A stretch of 64,000 nt of DNA, from positions 744,001 to 808,000 of the forward strand of contig LCZK01000010.1 in the NCBI GenBank assembly GCA_001025035.1, in the 5' to 3' direction. The notes under the pieces are model-generated. The model was given only the letters and a program-made list of their open reading frames with translations, did not search any database and was not told the DNA's origin. This DNA is from Actinobacteria bacterium IMCC26207 (lineage in GTDB: Bacteria > Actinomycetota > Acidimicrobiia > Acidimicrobiales > Microtrichaceae). A program made the translations under genes and the position numbers. Of the stretch, positions 25,636 through 33,519 are shown piece after piece. How positions within the stretch are numbered: the stretch's first letter is position 1; the number at the start of each line of letters is the position of its first letter.

Positions 25636-26202
25636 CTACATCGCCAAAAACAGTTGGTGGATACGCAAGTCGTCAACGAGTTCTGGATGAAAGATGGACA
25701 CCATGATTGCACCAGAACGAACGAGCGCGGGTCGAGAGTCAATTGTGGCTAAAACCGTGACTGACTCTCCCACCCTTTCTATAACGGGTGCGCGAATGCA
25801 GACAGCGTGGAAAGGTAGTTCTCCCAGAATCGGAATCTGCACCTCTTGTTCAAAGGAGTCCACTTGTCGGCCAAACCCATTGCGGCGAGTTGAGATGTCA
25901 ATGGCTCCCAAGCAACGTTGATCTGCACGGCCATCTTGAATCTCGGCCGAGAGCAGGATTGCGCCTGCGCAGGTGCCGAGGACAGCCTTCCCAGACTGGG
26001 CGAATTCAGTAAGCGGTTCGATCAGTTCAAACCGCTCAGCAAGCATCGAAACCGTAGTTGACTCTCCACCAGGCACCACCAGCCGATCAAGGCCCTCAAG
26101 ATCTGCAGGGATTCGAACCTGGACCACTCGTTCGCCAAGCGACTCGAGTCGGCTTTGATGCAGAGCAAACGCTCCCTGTAGAGCTAAGACGCCTGTGGTC
26201 AC
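25636..26202 (-). CDS. pdxT: Pyridoxal 5'-phosphate synthase glutaminase subunit PdxT
   Basis: Class I glutaminase delivering ammonia to PdxS for PLP synthesis. The 188 residues include the nucleophile Cys in [19 protein letters not shown], and a C-terminal [13 protein letters not shown] in place of the usual FHPE catalytic His/Glu. The start is GTG at 26202, overlapping the pdxS stop by 4 bases, as expected for two subunits of one complex. Confidence 0.95.
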   Translation of the reverse strand: MTTGVLALQGAFALHQSRLESLGERVVQVRIPADLEGLDRLVVPGGESTTVSMLAERFELIEPLTEFAQSGKAVLGTCAGAILLSAEIQDGRADQRCLGAIDISTRRNGFGRQVDSFEQEVQIPILGELPFHAVCIRAPVIERVGESVTVLATIDSRPALVRSGAIMVSIFHPELVDDLRIHQLFLAM

Positions 26203-27110
26203 CAGCCGCGGTCGGCAAGTTTGATATCAAGATCATCCATGCCAATTCCGGTCATCGGAGCGCCGAGGCCACGACTGACCTTGGCCAGGATATGCGCATC
26301 CATGTAGTTCGTGGTTGCCTCGACAATTGCCTTTGCTCGTGGCGCAGGATCATCTGACTTGAAGATCCCGGAACCAACAAACACAGCCTGAGCACCAAGT
26401 TGCATGGCGAGCGCCGCATCGGCAGGCGTTGCAATTCCCCCAGCACAAAACAGCGGTACGGGAAGCTTGCCTGTTTCGGCAATCTCCTGAACAAGCCCAA
26501 GCGGTGCACGCAGTTGCTTGGCCCAGTCAAACAGTTCAGCCGAATCAGCCAGCGTCAACGCACGAATGTCTCCATTGATGGAGCGGAGGTGCCGAACAGC
26601 TTCAACGATATTGCCAGTGCCTGCTTCGCCCTTGGAGCGAATTAAGCAAGCACCCTCGGAGATCCGGCGAAGGGCTTCACCCAAGTTCGTTGCACCGCAG
26701 ACAAACGGAACCGTGAACTTCCACTTGTCGATGTGGTGAGCCTCGTCGGCGGGGGTGAGCACCTCGGATTCGTCGATGTAATCAACGCCAAGTGCTTCAA
26801 GAATCTGCGCTTCGACAAAGTGACCGATCCGGGCCTTCGCCATAACGGGAATTGTCACCGCAGCTTGGATTCCTTGGATCATCTCGGGGTCACTCATGCG
26901 GGCGACTCCACCGTCAACGCGAATATCTGCAGGAACCCGCTCAAGTGCCATAACGGCACACGCACCAGCATCCTCTGCAATCCGAGCTTGCTCAGGATTG
27001 ACTACATCCATGATGACTCCACCACAGAACATCTCTGCGAGTCCACGCTTGACGAGTTGGGAGCCGGTTGAGTGCACGGTGGGTTCAGAGGACGTAGAAG
27101 ACATTCTCAT
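26199..27110 (-). CDS. pdxS: Pyridoxal 5'-phosphate synthase subunit PdxS
   Basis: TIM-barrel synthase that builds PLP from ribose 5-phosphate, glyceraldehyde 3-phosphate and ammonia. The 303 residues contain [33 protein letters not shown] (a catalytic Lys), [14 protein letters not shown], and [16 protein letters not shown] is at 27110; an in-frame ATG at 27104 is possible. It is coupled to pdxT. Confidence 0.96.
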   Translation of the reverse strand: MRMSSTSSEPTVHSTGSQLVKRGLAEMFCGGVIMDVVNPEQARIAEDAGACAVMALERVPADIRVDGGVARMSDPEMIQGIQAAVTIPVMAKARIGHFVEAQILEALGVDYIDESEVLTPADEAHHIDKWKFTVPFVCGATNLGEALRRISEGACLIRSKGEAGTGNIVEAVRHLRSINGDIRALTLADSAELFDWAKQLRAPLGLVQEIAETGKLPVPLFCAGGIATPADAALAMQLGAQAVFVGSGIFKSDDPAPRAKAIVEATTNYMDAHILAKVSRGLGAPMTGIGMDDLDIKLADRGW

Positions 27111-27191
27111 AGTCTACTTACGCGAGGCACCCAGATTGGGACCGGGGTATCGGTGAACTCTGCCACTGCCTCATCAAGGCCGTGGGAAGGC

Positions 27192-28397
27192 TTAGCCAGC
27201 TTGCAATTGATCGACCGTGGCTTGGTCAAGCACCCTCGGGCTGGTACCCGCTTCTGGAAGTTCCACAAAGGTAGAACCTGGGGTTAACAACATTGGCTGC
27301 CCATCCGCTGAGGTCAGCTTCCAAGCTTGGTCACGAGCGCTGCGCACCCAAGTTCCCACGGTCATTCGGCCCTGGGTAAACACCCAAGCGTTGCCAAAAC
27401 CCAAGGTCTGAGCTTCTGGGGACCGTGAGTCCGCTGCAGATGCGGCATAGGGAGTCTCGAGGACAACCACGTTCGTAGGTGCAATCTGAACCCCATCGGC
27501 TGCAAGGTGCCGACGGTTGTTCGACCAACGCAACCATGCGCCTCTTGCTGGATCCCAGACGAATCCCAAGGGAGACATGCCGACCTTCATATCGAATCCG
27601 AGAACTGGGGTCCCTCCGGGGTCTTGCCCAGCAGCAACGTAGTCAAAGAGTTTGTTCGGCAATACGGGTGGCTGATCTGCGTAGGTATAGATCTTTGGAA
27701 CATCCAGAATCAGGTTATGCGGCGCTTTTTTGGCTTTTGAGCGAGAGTAGGCATCGGGGGCTTGGCTGTGACTCACGCTCTGAATCCATGGGGTGTCGGC
27801 CATGACCTGCACCACGTTCTCGTTTCCGCCCGACCATGCGACTAGCGGCCGGCCGAACATTGCGAGCAAGTCAGGGTCACTGGTGCGAGCCGAGCGGATG
27901 GGGCCAACCTGTTGCACATCTTTTGACTGAAACACGGTCATGTAACGGCTAATGCCTTCGACTTTGAGTTCGATCACCATGTCTGCCTGCTCGATCCCGA
28001 TCTGTGGCATGGCCTCGGGAGAGTTGTCCATCTTGGCAACAAGTACCGGGCGGGCAAGAAGTGCCGCCCCTGCGGTGTCGTCAAGGTTAAGTTGCACACC
28101 GGTCAGCGCTGAAGTTGGCCCCACTGCAATCGTGGTGGTTGTGGTGGTGGTTACGACTTCGGCTTTGGTCGTTGAAGGTGCCGCTGGCTCGTCCTTTTTG
28201 CCGCAGCCACTGAGGCCCAAACCTGCGACTCCAGAGCCGATCAGCACAACGGCAAGCATGCAAGCACCTAGAACAAGTTTGTTATTCGGGCGCTTATGTT
28301 GCGAGGCACGCGTAGCTGCGCGATCTACCACGGGGGCACCTTGGCCAGAATCATCAGCACTGTTGCTGTTGCTGTTGCTGTTGCTCTCATCAGACAT
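27192..28397 (-). CDS. DUF3048 (YerB-like) membrane-anchored protein
   Basis: A 401-residue extracytoplasmic protein. It has a polar N-terminus (SNSNSNS repeat), then one hydrophobic helix KLVLGACMLAVVLIGSGVAGLGLSGCG that could be a membrane anchor or a displaced lipoprotein signal (LSGC). A Thr-rich linker follows, then the DUF3048 domain (RPVLVAKMDNSPEAMPQIGIEQADMV...VGPIRSARTSDPDLL). A C-terminal domain contains MTVGTWVR and the phrase PMLLTPGSTFVELP. The function of the family is not firmly known; cell-envelope roles are suspected. ATG is at 28397. Confidence 0.85.
   Translation of the reverse strand: MSDESNSNSNSNSADDSGQGAPVVDRAATRASQHKRPNNKLVLGACMLAVVLIGSGVAGLGLSGCGKKDEPAAPSTTKAEVVTTTTTTTIAVGPTSALTGVQLNLDDTAGAALLARPVLVAKMDNSPEAMPQIGIEQADMVIELKVEGISRYMTVFQSKDVQQVGPIRSARTSDPDLLAMFGRPLVAWSGGNENVVQVMADTPWIQSVSHSQAPDAYSRSKAKKAPHNLILDVPKIYTYADQPPVLPNKLFDYVAAGQDPGGTPVLGFDMKVGMSPLGFVWDPARGAWLRWSNNRRHLAADGVQIAPTNVVVLETPYAASAADSRSPEAQTLGFGNAWVFTQGRMTVGTWVRSARDQAWKLTSADGQPMLLTPGSTFVELPEAGTSPRVLDQATVDQLQAG
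28360..28383. repeat. (CTGTTG)4 microsatellite
   Basis: Four perfect copies of CTGTTG lie in the 5' end of the DUF3048 gene and encode Asn-Ser repeats. A hexanucleotide array keeps frame when its copy number changes, so length variation would be tolerated. Confidence 0.85.
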
Positions 28398-28423
28398 AGT
28401 TTGCCGCTTTCAGGTTGGCTCAT

Positions 28424-29200
28424 TCACAGTTCTTGAAGCACTGCGATTCGATAGGTCAGTGGCTGCATCGATGTGTCAGCAAGGGGTGAGCTCTCTTGGC
28501 TTGAAGCTTCAGAGACCGGAGCAATCCACATAGGTGTGGTAGTTGCGGGAACATTCGAAAGAGTGGTTCCCGCCTCCTGCATCGCTGAGAAGGCAGAGAT
28601 AAGACCCGGTGGGTAGCGGGTCAGGTCGATGGCCGCCATGTCCGATCGCACGGAGCGCTGCTCCCCTAGGCCACCTGCCAACTTTCGCGCCCCATAACCT
28701 GAGATTCCAAACATCGATATCACCGAGGTTGCATACCGTGCAGAGCCGTCGCGCTGCCTGCCGAGCAAGTTGGCAATGACACCTTCGAGTTCGAGCCGAC
28801 CGAGTCCCTCTGCCAACTCAGTCGTCAAAATCACGGAGCATCCCGATTTGTTTGCTGCCACAAACGCGTTCATCGAGGTCGACTCAAGTAGGTAGACCTC
28901 GGGGTTGGTCACACCGCTCGTTGCGCAGAGGCCTTCGAGCAAGTTATCGAGTTGCGGATTCGACCCAGCGCGAAGTGGTTTGAGGTCCAGTCCATCAAGC
29001 ATTTGCCTGACGCTCGAGGCTAATTTCTCGCGAAGTAAGAGAAACCAGAGTAACGACAGAACAGCGGCAACTACAGCTCCAACAATGGGTTGAACGAGCA
29101 TCACAAGACCGCCGACTACTAGCGCTGCGAGTATCCCAAGGAACAGCACATTGTGTTCAAGTCGTTTTGCCGATTTATCGAGGGATGGCTGCGCCTGCAT
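28424..29200 (-). CDS. M48 peptidase-like membrane protein without zinc ligands
   Basis: A 258-residue protein with two N-terminal membrane helices (FLGILAALVVGGLVMLV; VGAVVAAVLSLLWFLL). Its soluble domain resembles HtpX/M48 peptidases: LLESTSMNAFVAANKSGCSVILTTEL, then LELEGVIANLLGRQRDG where the family has ELEAVLAHELGHxxxRD, then RSDMAAIDLTRYPPGLISAF where the family has RExxADxxA. All three zinc ligands (HExxH and the distal Glu) are replaced, so proteolysis is unlikely. It may be a non-catalytic binding paralogue. It lies between pimA and the DUF3048 gene. Confidence 0.75.
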   Translation of the reverse strand: MQAQPSLDKSAKRLEHNVLFLGILAALVVGGLVMLVQPIVGAVVAAVLSLLWFLLLREKLASSVRQMLDGLDLKPLRAGSNPQLDNLLEGLCATSGVTNPEVYLLESTSMNAFVAANKSGCSVILTTELAEGLGRLELEGVIANLLGRQRDGSARYATSVISMFGISGYGARKLAGGLGEQRSVRSDMAAIDLTRYPPGLISAFSAMQEAGTTLSNVPATTTPMWIAPVSEASSQESSPLADTSMQPLTYRIAVLQEL

Positions 29201-29246
29201 TGCACTGAAGGGTACAGGAGGGTGCCAGCCGCTTTGAGTATGGTCC

Positions 29247-30371
29247 TTAGCGGACCCTTACCCTGAGCGAGGTGGCCTTTGCTGGCGCTTCGTGAGCAGC
29301 AGCTATGAGGTCCGAGTAGATCGCCAGGTATTCATCACAGAGCAGTTCCAAGTCAAACTCCTTGGCCCTCACCATGCCAGCAGCCCGCAGCGATTCAGCC
29401 AGTTTTGGCTCACGCAGAACTTTGTTGAGCGCAACTGCCAAGGCGGCAGGGTTGCCCGGTTCTACAAGTTCAGCAGCGAGGCCGTGCGAAGAGTTCGCTA
29501 CCTGCGAGTACCCGGAGATGGAAGATGCCACCACCGTGGTCTGGGCTGCCATTGCCTCGAGCAGAATGATCCCGAAGGACTCCCCTCCAAGTGAAGGTGC
29601 ACAAAATACTGTGGCTGCGCTCATGCGCCGCTCTCGTTCTTGATCGGTAATGCGTCCAAGCCAGTGCACCCGGGGGTCCGGGTAGCGCTGCTTCAGATCT
29701 TCCGTCTGAGGCCCAGTTCCTCCAATCCAGATCTGGGTGTCATCTGGTAACTCAGCGGCTGCTCGCAGCAGAACCTCGAGGCCCTTTCTTGGTTCATGGC
29801 GGCCGAGAAAGAACACCGTAGGAGACGAACTGGGCCAAGGCTCAGCGTTACGAAACCGGTCCCCTTCAACTCCGTTGAACAGCACACGGACATCGTCTTT
29901 CATGACATCGGCAACCATGAGCTTTGCTTCTTCTGACACAGCGACACGAGCATCGAGGCGGTTGCCAAACCATGTGGCAAGAGCCGAGAGTTTTTTATAG
30001 GCCGGCTGCTCGCCTGCAGCATGAAAAGTGCCCACTAGCGGCGCCGTCTTGAGGAGCGCAGCAGTCACAGTTGGGCCGGGAGCCAAGGGTTCGTGCAAGT
30101 GAACCACATCAAAGTCTTCATCCCACAGAGCTCGCATCGTGCGAAGTTGCGCTGGAATGTCTGGGGCAATAGGCGCAACTGAACCATTCGTTGCAGTTGG
30201 AATGCTGCTGCCGAGGGGTATGACGAATACCTCTGGAGGCGGGCCATCGCACGGAGCAAGGACAAGAGCCTCATGGCCACGCCTGCGCAAGGAGCGAGCG
30301 AGTGCCAAAACTTGCCCCTGCACTCCCCCAGGGATACTTACGCTGTAAGGAGAGACCAGGCCGATTCGCAC
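29247..30371 (-). CDS. pimA: Phosphatidylinositol mannosyltransferase PimA-like
   Basis: GT4-family glycosyltransferase, predicted to transfer mannose from GDP-mannose to phosphatidylinositol at the inner leaflet. The 374 residues show the N-terminal Rossmann start MRIGLVSPYSVSIPGGVQGQV, HLHEPLAPGPT, GTFHAAG, VLFNGVEGDRF, FLGRHEPRKGLEVLL, and the C-terminal SLGGESFGIILLEAMA donor-binding signature. The start is GTG at 30371. It follows patA and the PIP synthase gene, the standard actinobacterial PIM order. Confidence 0.92.
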   Translation of the reverse strand: MRIGLVSPYSVSIPGGVQGQVLALARSLRRRGHEALVLAPCDGPPPEVFVIPLGSSIPTATNGSVAPIAPDIPAQLRTMRALWDEDFDVVHLHEPLAPGPTVTAALLKTAPLVGTFHAAGEQPAYKKLSALATWFGNRLDARVAVSEEAKLMVADVMKDDVRVLFNGVEGDRFRNAEPWPSSSPTVFFLGRHEPRKGLEVLLRAAAELPDDTQIWIGGTGPQTEDLKQRYPDPRVHWLGRITDQERERRMSAATVFCAPSLGGESFGIILLEAMAAQTTVVASSISGYSQVANSSHGLAAELVEPGNPAALAVALNKVLREPKLAESLRAAGMVRAKEFDLELLCDEYLAIYSDLIAAAHEAPAKATSLRVRVR

Positions 30372-30380
30372 CTGCGCACA

Positions 30381-31382
30381 CTACGCGTCCGAGCGGCCCT
30401 TTTCCTTCTCGGCTTGCACCCACCCGGGCTGAGGTAATCCAAGAGCCGCAAAGTCGCTAGGCCAATTTGGCTGCAACACATGCCATTGGGTGGGATCGCG
30501 GCAAATGAGTATTTCGAGTGCGTGTGCCACATCTTGAGTGACTCGCTGCACATCAGCTCGAAGCCGACCACGACGTTGTGTATCAAGGGGTGGCAACACC
30601 ACTGCATGGTGGTTGTTCCCCTGCACGAACACTGCAACTGGCACTAAGGGTGCTCCGCTTCTGAGCGCCAGCAGAGCCGGCCCGCCAGGCAAGGTGGTTC
30701 GTTCGCCAAAGAACTCCACTGCAATCCCATCACCAGTCAGGTCTCGATCACTCAATAGACACAGCACCGAACCAGCACTCAGAGCTCCGGCTAGTTCAAC
30801 AGCAGCAGTCGGGCCTACCGGAATCACGTTCAACCCCAATTGGTCTCGACGATAGGTCAGGAACCAATCGAAGAGCTCTGGCGGTTCGAGATGCTCAACT
30901 GCCGCCGCCACCGGAATGTTATGAGTCATGACCAGCCACCGACTCGCCGACTCCCAACTACCGAAGTGCGGAATTGCGGCAACTACACCCTTTCCGTTCT
31001 GAGCCGGAATAATCAGATGCTCGAGGCCCTCGTAGGTAAAGGTTCGATCAAGCTCATCCATGGTGAGCGAGGGGAGCCGCAGAGCATCCAGCCAGTACCT
31101 TCCAAAGCTCTGAAACACCTGCTCGACTTTTTCTTCGAGCTGCGCCTCCGTAATTGGGGCATCTTTGGGAAGAGGCCAGGTCTGCTTCTTGGTGTCGGGA
31201 GTCACTCCATCTAGAACTAGGCCATAGATGCGACGTAGGTAACGCTCGATTACGAGTCGTTCATCTGCGGAGCGGTGAGCAAAAGCGCCACTCGCCGCTT
31301 TGACCATCGGCCGAGCTAGCGAAGACGGGAGGTACTCAGCAAGCGCAGAGGCCACCTGAAGTTTGCGAACTGAAAGCTCCAT
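30381..31382 (-). CDS. patA: Phosphatidylinositol mannoside acyltransferase PatA-like
   Basis: Member of the lipid A lauroyl acyltransferase (HtrB) family, predicted to acylate the mannose of PIM. The 333 residues show AAIPHFGSWESASRWL with the catalytic His, LSDRDLTGDGIAVEFFGE with a conserved acidic residue, and LPGGPALLALRSGAPLVPVAVF. ATG at 31382 starts 15 bases after the PIP synthase stop, and pimA follows 9 bases later: one operon. Confidence 0.92.
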   Translation of the reverse strand: MELSVRKLQVASALAEYLPSSLARPMVKAASGAFAHRSADERLVIERYLRRIYGLVLDGVTPDTKKQTWPLPKDAPITEAQLEEKVEQVFQSFGRYWLDALRLPSLTMDELDRTFTYEGLEHLIIPAQNGKGVVAAIPHFGSWESASRWLVMTHNIPVAAAVEHLEPPELFDWFLTYRRDQLGLNVIPVGPTAAVELAGALSAGSVLCLLSDRDLTGDGIAVEFFGERTTLPGGPALLALRSGAPLVPVAVFVQGNNHHAVVLPPLDTQRRGRLRADVQRVTQDVAHALEILICRDPTQWHVLQPNWPSDFAALGLPQPGWVQAEKEKGRSDA

Positions 31383-31397
31383 GGATTGTGCCGGCGT

Positions 31398-32111
31398 TCA
31401 GGCAGGCGGTCGTCGTGAACCGCTTGAGCGTCCCCGGCCATTGCTGCGTGCCTGCCAACGCTGCGCCACGGTTGGGTCAGCACTGCGCGGTCGCCTGCGC
31501 CGCCGATCGCTCAGGGCTGGAGTTTGGCGGGTCGCTTGGCCCCACACCTTGATAAAGCGCTGTGCAGCAGTAATCAGATTGAGTACCACGATCAGGGCAA
31601 GAATTGGGATGAGAAGATTTCGATAGAACAGCAGGCCGATGGCGAGGAGCACGAACCGCTCGGCGCGCTCCACAATCCCAGTATGAGCGTCGAAACCTAG
31701 GGCATCTGCCTTGGCCCGGATATACGACACGATCGATGCAGTGATGTAACCAGCAACTGGCAACATGACGACCCAAGCGCGCCCATCGCTCTCTACGAGG
31801 TAGTAGGTGATGCCACCAAAGAGCAATCCATCAGTAACTCGATCTGAAACCGAATCAAAGAACGCACCTCTCAAGGAGGACTTACCCGAGGCCTTCGCAA
31901 CAGCTCCATCTAACAGGTCAGGGATGCCAGTCAGTATCAGCAAGAGGAGCCCTAGATGCAGGTGGCCCGAGCCGATAGCAACGGAGGCAAAGACTGCCAT
32001 CACGATGCCAGTGGCAGTAATGACATCTGCAGAAATTCCGGCCTTCTTGAGGCTGTTCCCGATGGGCTTTACTGCTGCATCAACTTGTGTGCGCCATTTA
32101 CCGTCGAACAT
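31398..32111 (-). CDS. pgsA: CDP-alcohol phosphatidyltransferase, likely phosphatidylinositol phosphate synthase
   Basis: Membrane enzyme joining CDP-diacylglycerol to inositol 3-phosphate. The signature D-x2-DG-x2-A(R)-x8-G-x3-D-x3-D is present as DLLDGAVAK...GAFFDSVSD, with Lys in place of the usual Arg. About five or six membrane helices are visible. I chose ATG at 32111 (MFDGKWRTQVD), which has GAGGAG upstream, rather than a longer frame. The C-terminus is Arg-rich. Its position before patA-pimA supports PI rather than PG synthesis. Confidence 0.9.
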   Translation of the reverse strand: MFDGKWRTQVDAAVKPIGNSLKKAGISADVITATGIVMAVFASVAIGSGHLHLGLLLLILTGIPDLLDGAVAKASGKSSLRGAFFDSVSDRVTDGLLFGGITYYLVESDGRAWVVMLPVAGYITASIVSYIRAKADALGFDAHTGIVERAERFVLLAIGLLFYRNLLIPILALIVVLNLITAAQRFIKVWGQATRQTPALSDRRRRRPRSADPTVAQRWQARSNGRGRSSGSRRPPA

Positions 32112-32246
32112 TTGACTCCTCGCAGGAACTCTTGCATCACAATCCACATGCCGTACTCAAGAGATTTCAATGGACTGTTCGCAACGAGCGCTAACTAGAG
32201 TTAGCACTGTAGCCTGATGTAGCGAAAATGTGAAGCATCCCGACCA

Positions 32247-32894
32247 CTACTGCTCTGCTGGATCAGCCGCAGCAGGAACACTTAGGCTGGCACCGGCGAC
32301 GTCCTCAGGGTCGAACTGAGTCCAGTCCTCGGGGTTCTCTTCAGAGAAACCCTCGATCACGGCGCCGTTCACTCCATCCACTAACACGATTCCGCGCTTC
32401 GTCGGCGGGTTCTCATTCGAGTAGGCCAGGATGCGCCAGGTTGGACGTGACAACCATCCACGCCAAGCCATCTGTGCAGCAGCATGGCCAACAGGAAAGC
32501 CCACTTCTGCAGATGCACTCACTAATGCATCAGACTCATCGACTTTCAGAGTCCACCCGGCGACCATGCCATAGGCGCCGAAGGCGACTAGGCCAACACC
32601 GGCCCATAGGGTCCCTAGGTTCACCAGAGCGGAACTCTCCCCTTTGGCTGCATAGAGCGCCACGGCTCCGAGCCCAAAGATCAGATACAGCATTGCTGGG
32701 ATTCGGCGGCGGTTGTTGTTTGGGAATGTTTGCGGTCCAACAAACCCAGAGAGGTCTAAGTCTTCTGGCAGGACATCCACGAACTCGCCATCAGTGAGGT
32801 CTGCTTCAAGCTTGACGGCAGCATCCTCTAGTGCAGGAGCATTCTCCAGTGCAAGAGCATTCTCCAGTTCGGCAGCATTCTCTGATTCGGTCAT
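32247..32894 (-). CDS. Two-span membrane protein with a repeated acidic N-terminus
   Basis: A 215-residue protein of unknown function. An acidic N-terminus contains three imperfect copies of LENALA/LENAPA encoded by an 18-bp tandem repeat. Two adjacent hydrophobic helices follow (AMLYLIFGLGAVALYAA; LWAGVGLVAFGAYGMVAG). The soluble C-terminal domain includes VSASAEVGFPVGHAAAQMAWRGWLSRPTWRIL and GIVLVDGVNGAVI. ATG at 32894 overlaps the HIT gene stop by 4 bases, so it is co-translated with that gene and sits at the head of the PIM operon. Confidence 0.75.
   Translation of the reverse strand: MTESENAAELENALALENAPALEDAAVKLEADLTDGEFVDVLPEDLDLSGFVGPQTFPNNNRRRIPAMLYLIFGLGAVALYAAKGESSALVNLGTLWAGVGLVAFGAYGMVAGWTLKVDESDALVSASAEVGFPVGHAAAQMAWRGWLSRPTWRILAYSNENPPTKRGIVLVDGVNGAVIEGFSEENPEDWTQFDPEDVAGASLSVPAAADPAEQ
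32830..32883. repeat. 18-bp tandem repeat, three copies, coding
   Basis: Copies lie at 32830-32847, 32848-32865 and 32866-32883 (AGTGCAGGAGCATTCTCC and variants). They encode the LENA-type repeats at the N-terminus of the membrane protein ending at 32247. Confidence 0.85.
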
Positions 32895-33469
32895 TGCTCA
32901 ACGGTAGCTGTTCGAGGGGTCTCATCTGAAGTAGGCCAGCAAGGTTGCAGCGCAGTCCAGACATCTTGCAGAGCTACTGGCATCACTTGTGAACCGCCGA
33001 CCACGGCCATGAAGTTGGAATCGCCGACCCACCGCGGAACACAGTGAACATGCAAATGGTCCGTCTGTGAGCCGCCAGCCGCTCGGCCCAGATTCACGCC
33101 CACGTTGACACCGTCACAGTTCAGTCTCGACTTGAGCGCCGAAACCCCGTCGCGCACCAGCGCCCACAACTCTGCAAACTCCTCTGGTTCAAGATCTTCA
33201 AGGTCTGCAACTGCGCGATTGGGAAGCACCATCAGATGCCCGGAGGTGTAGGGAAATCGATTGAGAATGACAAAACAGTGCTGCCCTCGGTGCAGAATAA
33301 AGGTCTCGGAGTCTTCTGCTCCGCACTGAAGAATCCGCTCAAACAACGATCGAGGGTTACCCGGCGAGCGGGACGGTTCTGGCAGCTGACCCGGCAGAGC
33401 GCGACGGGAATCTGGGTCTCCGGTGACGTACAGAGACCGCCAGGTTGCCCAGAGTTGGTCAAGAGGCAT
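32891..33469 (-). CDS. HIT-family hydrolase (AP4A phosphorylase-like)
   Basis: Histidine-triad nucleotide hydrolase or transferase. The 192 residues contain HCFVILNRFPYTSGHLMVLPNR and the triad HLHVHCVPRWVGDSNFM, which matches actinobacterial diadenosine tetraphosphate phosphorylases. ATG is at 33469, 50 bases after thrS. The order thrS-HIT-pgsA-patA-pimA is conserved in mycobacteria. Confidence 0.9.
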   Translation of the reverse strand: MPLDQLWATWRSLYVTGDPDSRRALPGQLPEPSRSPGNPRSLFERILQCGAEDSETFILHRGQHCFVILNRFPYTSGHLMVLPNRAVADLEDLEPEEFAELWALVRDGVSALKSRLNCDGVNVGVNLGRAAGGSQTDHLHVHCVPRWVGDSNFMAVVGGSQVMPVALQDVWTALQPCWPTSDETPRTATVEQ

Positions 33470-33519
33470 CGTTCACTCCGAAGCAGTAGTTGAGGTGATT
33501 GGACAGTGGCTCCATAGGG

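Noticed and set aside
28360-28383. CRISPR-like or regulatory repeat array
   Set aside because: Units of 6-18 bp without spacers are simple tandem repeats, as at the other arrays; no cas genes exist here.
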